From Owenia fusiformis (taxonomy: Eukaryota > Annelida > Polychaeta > Sabellida > Oweniidae): 64,000 nucleotides of DNA. Of this stretch, positions 56,084 through 64,000 are shown piece after piece. The position numbers and the translations under genes are program-made. The stretch's first letter is position 1, and each line of letters begins with the position of its first letter. A model generated the notes under the pieces. The model was not told the DNA's origin, did no database searches, and was given only the letters and a program-made list of their open reading frames with translations. The stretch covers positions 26,996,425 to 27,060,424 of the forward strand of contig CAIIXF020000010.1 of assembly GCA_903813345.2 (NCBI GenBank), written 5' to 3'.

Positions 56084-57002
56084 AAGGTCCATGTGCAGTA
56101 TGGAAAGTGATTTTAGAGAGTCATATCTTTCACCATGAGTATTTTTCTGGGTATAAATACAGTGGTTTTTATTAAAACAATGTTTTCTTTAAAGTGACGT
56201 CTCCATGATAGTAAAATATCAATCCCATTCTCTGAAAAATTATGGATTAGGACCCCACCTCGTCACTTTTTTGAAAATGTAAGGCTTATTTTCTAAAAAA
56301 GAGGATCTTGTTTTTCTCAATTTAAATGTCTCAAGTTTATTCTACACTATATTAATAATTTCTGAAAAGGGGATGGGGATTGAAATGCGATAAAGTTAAA
56401 ACCACATTTCCCATAGCTATCCATTGTTTTCAGCATGATTTTGGTCATCGAAAATTGATATCTTCAAAACTAGACTTTCAATACTATTCTACGTTTAAGA
56501 TGTTTTAGACCCCTTGTTGAATAATCTTTTCATGCAATAAAAATCAGAAAAAGGTCCTCTTTTGAGCAAACGAGTTTAACATTTTGAAAAAATTGTTGAC
56601 ATGGGGTCCTTATTTATAATTTTTCAAATTGTTCGATTGATATTTTTATCATCATGGGGACTTCACTTGAAAGAAAACATATTCACTCTACTATACCGAA
56701 CTGGTAGAAATGCATAAGACATTGTGTTTGTCTAATTGTATTGTTTAGTATATTTTTGAAGGTACCTTATTAACATCTAAGTTATCCGATAAACCATTAA
56801 TAAGGAACAGACACATAAAAACTAATTACATAATCACTACTAATAAGCAAAATTGGTTGTTCATGAACACCAAATGCAAGGTATAGTAGAGTGATATTGT
56901 TTTAATAAAAACCACTGTATTTATGCACAGAAAATACTCATGGTGAAAGATATGACTGTCTAAAATCACTTGCCATACTGCACATGGACCTTTGAGTGCA
57001 GT
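56084..57002. mobile_element. About 0.9-kb foldback element
   Basis: The outer arms pair AAAGGTCCATGTGCAGTATG (56084) with CATACTGCACATGGACCTTT (ending about 56993). CACCATGAGTATTTT, AAATACAGTGGTTTTTATTA and TATCAATC are mirrored further in, so nearly the whole element folds, with arms of about 400 bp. It is AT-rich with no frame of note. Target duplication is not clear. Confidence 0.7.
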
Positions 57003-57249
57003 TAAGGTAGTTGGCATTCTGTCATTTTTACAAGTTGACAACATTTCTAAAACAAAACAGACTTATAAGAAATATGTAGTCCCAGCATATTATCAGGCAA
57101 TATTGTAACAAGGCACAGACGTGAACAATATCGTACCTAAAACACAGCATTGTGGTCTTGTTGACCAAGAAAGCAAGATGGCCGCAGAAAAGTTAATCAG
57201 CTCTAGAACTTATCACTGTGTAACATATGTAATAACATATGTAAAAATT

Positions 57250-58080
57250 TGAACAGTTTGGCTGGAAACCTGTAGACAAGTCTTGAAAGTAAAGATTTTA
57301 GGACGGAAAATCCAAAATGGCCACCTTAAAATTTACCCATAATGCCCAAAAACTAATCAGTTCTGGACGTTGATATGTAGAAACATCCCTGAAAATTTCA
57401 GATGAATCCCTCAAATGGTTTGGCTGAAAACCTGTAGACAAGTCTTGAAAGTGAAGATTTTAGGACGGAAAATCCAAAATGGCCACCTTAAAATTTACTC
57501 AGAATGCCCAAAAACTAATCAGTTCTTGACGTTGATATGTAGAAACATCCCTGAAAATTTCAGATGAATCCCTCGAATGGTTTGGCTGGAAACCTGTAGA
57601 CAAGTCTTGAAAGTAAAGATTTTAGGACGGAAAATCCAAAATGGCCACCTTAAAATTTACCCAGAATGCCCAAAAACTAATCAGTTCTTGACGTTGATAT
57701 GTAGAAACATCCCTGAAAATTTCAGATGAATCCCTCAAAGGGTTTGGCTGAAAACCTGTAGACAAGTCTTGAAAGTGAAGATTTTAGGACGGAAAATCCA
57801 GAATGCCCAAAAACTAATCAGTTCTTGACGTTGGTATGTAGAAACATCCATGAAAATTTCAGATGAATCCCTCAAATGGTTTGGCTGGAAACCTGTAGAC
57901 AAGTCTTGAAAGTAAAGATTTTAGGACGGAAAATCCAAAATGGCCACCTTAAAATTTACCCAGAATGCCCAAAAACTAGTCAGTTCTTGACGTTGATATG
58001 TAGAAACATCCCTGAAAATTTCAGATGAATCCCTCTAATGGTTTGGCTGGAAACCTGTAGACAAGCTGAAAAGTGAGACG
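57250..58080. repeat. 162-bp tandem satellite, about five copies
   Basis: The landmark GACGTTGATATGTAGAAAC recurs at about 57369, 57531, 57693, 57830 and 57992, giving periods of 162, 162, 137 and 162 bp. The short period is a 25-bp deletion removing AAATGGCCACCTTAAAATTT plus five bases. Copies are more than 95% alike by eye, so the array is young or homogenised. It contains GATTTTAGGACGGAAAATCC, itself imperfectly self-complementary. It lies between TTLL1 and the last gene. Confidence 0.92.
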
Positions 58081-60700
58081 CCACCCGCCGCCCGTCAAGC
58101 TGACTACAATATCGTACCTCTTGTTAGGTATGATAAAAACACAAAAACTGACAATATTTTTAATTTGATAACTCAATTTTTATTGAAAATAATATATATG
58201 AATTTCTCATCAACACAACATGTACATGAGAACTATAAACATTAAATGATCCAACAGTTGATGCTACAGCAATGATTGGCTATACATTTTACAACACTAA
58301 AACAAGAGTCTTCAAATAATATAATTGCTTCTCTATACCCATTATGATAAACTCAATATTTTCAAACTATGCAAACTGACATACATCGAACTTTAAAAGT
58401 TCTAGAAATACAAATAGGCCTCTATTAATTTGCATCCATCATATTATCAAACAAAATTAAATCAAAATATACTAATCATTGTGACGAGGATAACTGTTTT
58501 TCATGACCATTTCTTACTCAAAATAATATGCAGCTCTTTGATCATAATAACAACACATACCAATTGTACATACTGAACATGAACACAGGTGAAATATGTC
58601 TCTACTTCTTAGTTTTATGTTCATGACTTACTATTTTCTTGACTTACTGTGTTCAGGGCTTAATATTTCCTTGAATTTTGTTAACATAACAATATCTAAA
58701 TCTTGAAAATGGCTACCAAGTAAATCACCCAGCATTTCCATAGGCTAATGAAATCTTGGCAATTATCTTGACGAAATTTATCGAAATTCAAAATGACTTA
58801 GGAGGATGTACATGATTAAGCTCTGTAAGTAGTAAAAATTGTTGTAAGAATTTTGTTTTCTTAAACTTCTGGCTCGCTTTTTAATATGGTTCTCATAGTA
58901 CATCAGTACAATACTTAATGATATACAGCCAAAAATATAGAAATGAAAAGTTACAGCATTTATTTTAGTACTAACTGAACCACTCCACTTTTTCAAATGT
59001 ATTGCAAAATAACCTTAAATCAAGCATTATCATGAAATGAAGTCATAACAACTGTTGGACCCTTTTAGAAAATACATGACATAGAATGTTGTACCAAAAA
59101 CATATAGTACAATTGTATGTGATATTATGTAACTGAAGAAGACCACTATGCCTTTAGTGGAACATTTAAAATAATCGAACTGTACTTGGCTTGTTGAAAA
59201 CAAGGATCATCTTTTGAAGGACCTTAGCACTTTAGTTTAAACAAAACGAATACAGTGTATTATTTTTCAAAGACAATAAATTAATATACATGGATATACA
59301 TATTATGATCAGCAGATTATTACACTGGATGAACCAAATAACATCCGATTAATAATTGGTGGGATTAACATATGACGTTCTAGTTCTGTGTTTATATTGG
59401 CACAATGTGATGAGATCACATATATATGAGCTTTGTATCAAGGTGCTCTTTGAGTAAGCTTTTGCGACAAACCTTGTACAATGACAAGCTATATAGAAGT
59501 CTAATTAATTTGGTTGAACATATATCTGAATTTCAGCATAAGTATCTCTACTTTTCAAGTAAAACTAATACAATGGTGTAACCACAATCTAAAAATTGGT
59601 GCAATGTATTAAGTACATACACAATATGGATACTGTGACTAACAGAAAGCCCTAGAATTAATATGGCATGAAAAAGCTTCATGCAACTGCTGGACCACAA
59701 GAGTCCATTTGGATTTATAGAATATCAACATTTCTAAAACACATTGCAACTTATCAGCAGTAGCTCCATCGAGATAATTTGACCTCATTACTTTGACAAG
59801 CATTTTCAATATTTGAAATTAAATATGAATTACATCAATGCATGGATGTCCTATCCTAATGCCTAGTTGTTAAATTACACAATGCTTTGGAAATCTGACT
59901 CTCATGCTCTTGATACTGAAAGAAATTAGTAGATGACCCATAGCTATTAGCAGTAGTGTTTCATTGCTACAATTACTTTATAAATTCAACTTTAGATCCT
60001 TGCTTGAAGGATAAAATGTGACCTCTAGTTTATATATGGATTCTTTCACTCATCATATTACAAATGCTATATACAAAACATGTTACAGATACAGTAACAT
60101 TCAGAAACTGTAAACAATACTAAAATATAAATAAACCTTATTTATTGTGCATGTCATGGTTTTGGCAAGAATCTTATTATTTGATTATAGTTTATTTTTC
60201 ATGTTTGTATTTCAGTTGGAAATAAAACTACCAAAAACAGCAAATCCAAATAAAGCAGATGGCTCTGAACCCACAACAGCAAAATATGGCAATGTAAATG
60301 ACCAGTTCAAACAATTTCGGAGATTTTCCAAAATTTTTCTAACAGCAGTATCAATTGTTATGATGACTTACAGTGGTTCATGAATCTATATTGAAGATCA
60401 ATTCAAATTCAGATTTATAAATTCTTGAATTATAAAAGTGGGTTTGTTTCCTAAACAATCAATACAAAAAGCTATCCTAGAGTTGAGAATCAACACATTT
60501 AACCTTCTTTGGAATATATGTCACCTTTTTAAGAAATGAACCAAATGGAATATATGTCACCTCTTATGGAATGAACCAACTGTCACGTCTCTACAGAACA
60601 ATTGAGTGTGGCACCTCATAATAAGTAGTATGGCAAGCTAATTACTTCAAAACAGAAGCAACAAATTAAGTAGTGGATATTACAAAATAATTTACTGTAT

Positions 60701-60814
60701 AGTAAAACTACATATATGTGAACACCTCAGTCATCAGATCTGGTGGAAGCACAAATGGTTATAGTATCAACATGATGACTGAGATAGTGTTCATATATAA
60801 TTTATAGTTACTCC
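60701..60814. mobile_element. Small inverted-repeat element
   Basis: AGTAAAACTACATATATGTG then AACACCTCAGTCATCA pairs with TGATGACTGAGATAGTGTTC then ATATATAATTTATAGTTACT. The start resembles the CAGTAAAAC ends of the pogo-like families, but target duplications are not clear. Confidence 0.45.
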
Positions 60815-60904
60815 CTGATATGACACTCAAAACCTGGCACAATATTGTTAAACCTTTCTCAATACAAAGTTTCTCTGAATTATCGGCTAATTATACTGTA
60901 TGTA

Positions 60905-61397
60905 CAGGGTGGTCCAAAAATGTCCATGTTGTATACCTTTTTTAATGAATGACGAATTGCCAAAATATTTTTTCAGGAGATACAACAGGTAATTATACAA
61001 TCCATCACAAAATGGCATATGTAAATCTTAAGCAGTATTAGGATGAGAAGGGTTAACACAAAACAAGGGTGTGAATAAAGATCCCCAGTTTCAATGTATC
61101 ACTTGATGTTACAATTTTACAGTGCTTTTATTTAAGTGCCCCATATCAGATTGACATGATTTAGACAGACATGAATCACCACGCCCATATCAAATGGACA
61201 TGATCAGATGGCTGATTTCACTGTAACAATGTTTCTTCAAATATTGTCCTGAGTGTTCATTCAAACCACCTGTGTCTGTTAATCTTCCTTATATACACAT
61301 GCAAATTTATTTATGCCATTAAAGGAACAAATATTTTTGAAATCAATGCATTATCAAAAAAAAAAGAATATTGCCATGGACATTTTTGGTCCCCCTG
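60905..61397. mobile_element. 493-bp mariner-type MITE
   Basis: The ends CAGGGTGGTCCAAAAATGTC and GACATTTTTGGTCCCCCTG, with CATGG just inside, are inverted. TA flanks both sides (60903-60904, 61398-61399). No transposase frame. Confidence 0.75.
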
Positions 61398-61826
61398 TAT
61401 TCATAGATAGTTGTCCTTATATGGAAGCATATATACAGACATGGCTCCCAGGATTAGATTCAACATTTTTTAATCCTAACTAATAAACTAGTTTGCTTTT
61501 CAAGTTTCTCCTGTGTGTGTGTGCAGATATAGTGCGTCTCAAGCCACATGTCGGAAATGCTGTAAAAATATTCAGTTGATAATACTGCCAACTGCCTGCC
61601 GTCTCTATATTACACTTTGTACAAATTACTTACATTTTTCAGTTAAATGATTATAAATGTCTGGATTTTTTGATGATTACTAGCTATTGTTGGTCATGTT
61701 TCGAGGATATCTATACAATTGTGAATGATGATCTGTTGTTCTTAAATTATATCTATTATGAATGAAAGTACAGTGTATTCATCTTGGATAGGTTGATTAG
61801 ATGATAAAGTTGGTACTGTTTGTGGG

Positions 61827-63053
61827 TCAGATTCTCCTGTACGGATGGAAAGGTGCAAGGTGGGTGGCTCCCCTGAGGTAGGCAGCAGAGGGGAGGACTG
61901 GTCCAAACCCCTGTCCCATTTGGAGCTCCCCCTGGGCAAATGATGGGTTGGTACTATAGGCAGTAAGCTCCCCTGCATATCCTGCAAGAAATATATATTG
62001 CTATCATTTTTTATCATATTTACTTGGAGCAATTTCAATTCAAAATATGGGGCAGAGGCAATGGTGACTCATATTAGGTCAATTGATGTCAGTACTGTAA
62101 GAAAATGATTCATTCTATTTCTTTAATTTTGAGCACACAACTGCCATGGTAATCAAGATGAGAATGTGACATCCCACACATTCACTATTTATTTCATACC
62201 CTCTAATTTCAGGTAAGAATTTCACCCATTATTTCACCCATTACCATATTTTTAGTGTAACCAGTGCCAGACCCAGTGTGTTTATGGTGTAGACTCATTA
62301 ATATGAAACAAAACAAGACTTAATAAGAAAATATTTAATTGGTCTAGAAATAGAGAAAAATCGTGGGAACAACGGGTCAAAAGAATTCTTAATGTAAATG
62401 ATCTTAGGAATATCACTTCTGTTAACTGTACATTGGTACCACAGGTAAAAAAAAAAATGGTGAAATCGCTTCATAGAAAATATGTAGAATCAGAACAATT
62501 ACACTGGTACAGGGATCTATGGAACGATAAGAACAACTGAGAAAATTATAAAATTACTCAGCTTACCTTACAAAGACCCTATAGAAAGGTTTTTCATTTT
62601 TCTTTAAGGTCTTTAAGGCCTCGTACTCTACCTTTAAATATTGAAATAGGATGAAATACTAATCCTAAAACAACATTACAGGAATGGTTATGCAAAATGT
62701 GAAATTCTCAAGTTGTTGAGTCAGAGGTTAATTTTTTGGCAGAATGTCCCCTATATACAGATTTAAGAAACAAGATTTTGGAGTATATGTTATCAATTAA
62801 CAAAGAGTTTTTGAAGTATATGAATACTTTAACTCAATTTATAAATGAGCCCAATGAAATAAAATCCTCACAAGAAAATAAATTGGCACAAACTGGCACA
62901 AACCTGCTGGGAGGCCATTTGCTGTAAGGCCCAAGCCTGTGAGGCTGGAGGCTGGCTGGATGGTAGCATTAGTCTCTGCATTGTACTGCACTGCCCTAGG
63001 TGCTGCCATGTAGTGGCTGCTGGCTGATTGGCCGCCAAGGCTCACCATAGAAG
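61827..63053 (-). CDS. Last two coding exons of an unidentified gene
   Basis: The penultimate exon is 62904-63053 (acceptor TTGTAG, donor CAG|GTTTGTG) and the terminal exon is 61827-61981 (acceptor TTTCTTGCAG). Only one frame is open in the first exon. Joined in phase 1 it continues with GYAGELTAYSTNPSFAQGEL and ends HLAPFHPYRRI then TGA, about 101 visible codons. The tail is rich in Ala, Ser, Gly, Gln and Tyr (SSHYMAAPRAVQYNAETNA, SLTGLGLTANGLPAG), typical of C-terminal regions of RNA-binding proteins or transcription factors, but I cannot name the family. The rest of the gene lies to the right of the window. A longer alternative frame in the terminal exon does not match the incoming phase. 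Confidence 0.6.
62330..62903 (+). pseudogene. Remnant of a LINE 3' end (post-RT zinc-finger segment)
   Basis: The plus strand carries broken frames with WSRNREKSWEQRVKRILNVN-like sequence near 62340 and a better-kept block at about 62680-62830: CKM, stop, NSQVVESEVNFLAECPLY, then TDLRNKI. This matches the C-x2-C ... E..HFL..CP.Y...R pattern found after the reverse transcriptase in many invertebrate non-LTR elements. The second Cys codon has become TGA. Frameshifts upstream show it is dead. It is antisense within the intron between the two terminal exons. Confidence 0.6.
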
Positions 63054-64000
63054 CTACAATTATAGTCTCATAATCATTCCTTATATCATACTATTCAATA
63101 GTGTAACCATTGATACAGATTTTGGATTCCAATGATTGAATGCATGTTCAAGAAATATGAAAGGTAAAACATCTTTAGCTAATATACTACTAAAGCAAGA
63201 ATGTCAAATACCCACACAGTGAAGGCCTATCTTCAAATAATAGAGAGCTTTCAATATAAGTTATTTGGAATGAGTATATGCAAACCTTAGTCTTGCTCAA
63301 AGACTGTATCCACCCCCCTCACCTTCACTCTCTTTACCTGGCAATATACATACCCTAGAGAGAAGGATAAAGGGGGAGGGGGAGTACAGGGTCTTTTAAG
63401 CAAGACTATGCAAACCTGTACTTGTACAAGTCAGGTATAGCACTGGGGAGGAACTCTGGAAATGGAGATAGGTGATTTCATCCTTCAAATCAAAACAAAA
63501 TATTTGGCAAGTATGTTACGTTCATGAGTTCCAGTTTCGAAATATGATTACAACTGAGAAATTAATTCCGCCATTGCTGGGATATTCACAAATCAATACC
63601 CTCGATTAGGAAACAAGGACCTTTTTGAACTTTCCTGTTTAATTTGAGAAACCGTCCTCCCCAGTGGTGTTAACGTCATTTAAAAGTTCAAATTGCAGTA
63701 TAAGTTTGGCGGAAAACTTATATGGAAAGCTCTCTAATGCCACTATAGGCCTTTCAATATTTCAAATGTTTAAATTCACTTGGCATTTAAATCATTGTAT
63801 CACTATTTTCCCCTGCTAATATTCAAAATAGTTTGATGTACTTAACTACATACATGTACTATATACATCTAAATACATTTTAAACTCAGAACAAAGAACA
63901 GTAAACTAATGCAAGAAAATGCAAAAGTTCATATGCTTTAACCAATGTAAAGGCCAAGGGTTTATGTGACTGTGCCCCTCTGCACATATAATTGTGCACA
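63054..64000. other. Right edge: intron of the unidentified minus-strand gene
   Basis: This lies 5' of the penultimate exon on the minus strand. AT-rich, with a purine-rich patch near 63362-63385. No additional exon or bounded repeat was recognised. Confidence 0.3.

Larger units (their letters stand above)
58130..61826 (-). other. Possible very long 3' UTR of the downstream minus-strand gene
   Basis: This 3.7-kb stretch directly follows the stop codon at 61827 on the minus strand. It has few repeats apart from two MITEs and contains TTTATT (AATAAA on the minus strand) near 58179. Long AT-rich 3' UTRs are common in genes for RNA-binding and regulatory proteins. This is an inference from position and composition only. 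Confidence 0.3.

Noticed and set aside
60212-60383. Possible plus-strand exon after TTGTATTTCAG, starting LEIKLPKTANPNKADG
   Set aside because: An acceptor-like site and a 56-codon open frame exist, but there is no partner exon, no family similarity, and the composition fits chance in AT-rich DNA.
61742-61981. Longer minus-strand frame beginning DMQGSLLPIVPTHH
   Set aside because: It does not match the phase of the preceding exon 62904-63053. The phase-1 frame continues that exon and ends at a TGA at 61827.

Overview
This window is nuclear DNA from an invertebrate animal, most likely a marine lophotrochozoan or similar bilaterian; the exact clade is inferred, not proven. It is AT-rich. Genes are split into many short exons of about 55-480 nt with clean GT/AG junctions. 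The gene set is metazoan: a multidomain Ras GAP, a membrane-anchored CREB3-type bZIP factor and a ciliary tubulin polyglutamylase. Introns and intergenic stretches are full of small non-autonomous DNA transposons, foldback elements and minisatellites. No bacterial features, CRISPR array, rRNA or convincing tRNA was seen.

Layout, left to right. (1) 599-7737, minus strand: the 5' half of ELP1 (Elongator scaffold), 14 exons, running off the left edge. (2) 7738-11802: repeat-rich intergenic block holding a long-TIR transposon with a 10-bp target duplication, whose unoccupied paralogous site survives 3.5 kb away. (3) 11803-32705, plus strand: complete RASA1 (p120 RasGAP; SH2-SH3-SH2-PH-C2-GAP) in 20 exons. 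Its introns hold pogo-like, hAT-like and long-TIR elements, several minisatellites, and an apparent nested two-exon gene for a 58-residue membrane microprotein. (4) 34023-35115, minus strand: a C15orf61 homologue followed 150 nt downstream, on the same strand, by a 73-residue single-pass membrane protein. (5) 35557-37773: a decayed mariner-like transposon containing a nested palindromic block. (6) 39010-45443, plus strand: a CREB3/CREB3L-type transcription factor in 7 exons, with NRF1-like sites upstream. (7) 47151-55227, plus strand: complete TTLL1 in 12 exons. (8) 56084-61826: a foldback element, a 162-bp tandem array, then a gene-poor stretch that may be the long 3' UTR of the next gene. 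(9) 61827-63053, minus strand: the last two coding exons of an unidentified gene, with a LINE remnant in the intron between them.

The genes do not form one pathway. They are housekeeping and signalling genes: tRNA wobble modification (ELP1), Ras shut-off (RASA1), regulated intramembrane proteolysis (CREB3-like) and ciliary tubulin glutamylation (TTLL1). Exons were joined by reading splice sites and matching codon phase by hand. All recognised genes keep frame throughout except ELP1 exon 11 to 12, where the phase does not close. The most distinctive material is the mobile and repetitive DNA: several elements have readable terminal repeats and target duplications, one has an empty site in the same window, and one encloses the first exon of the nested microprotein gene.
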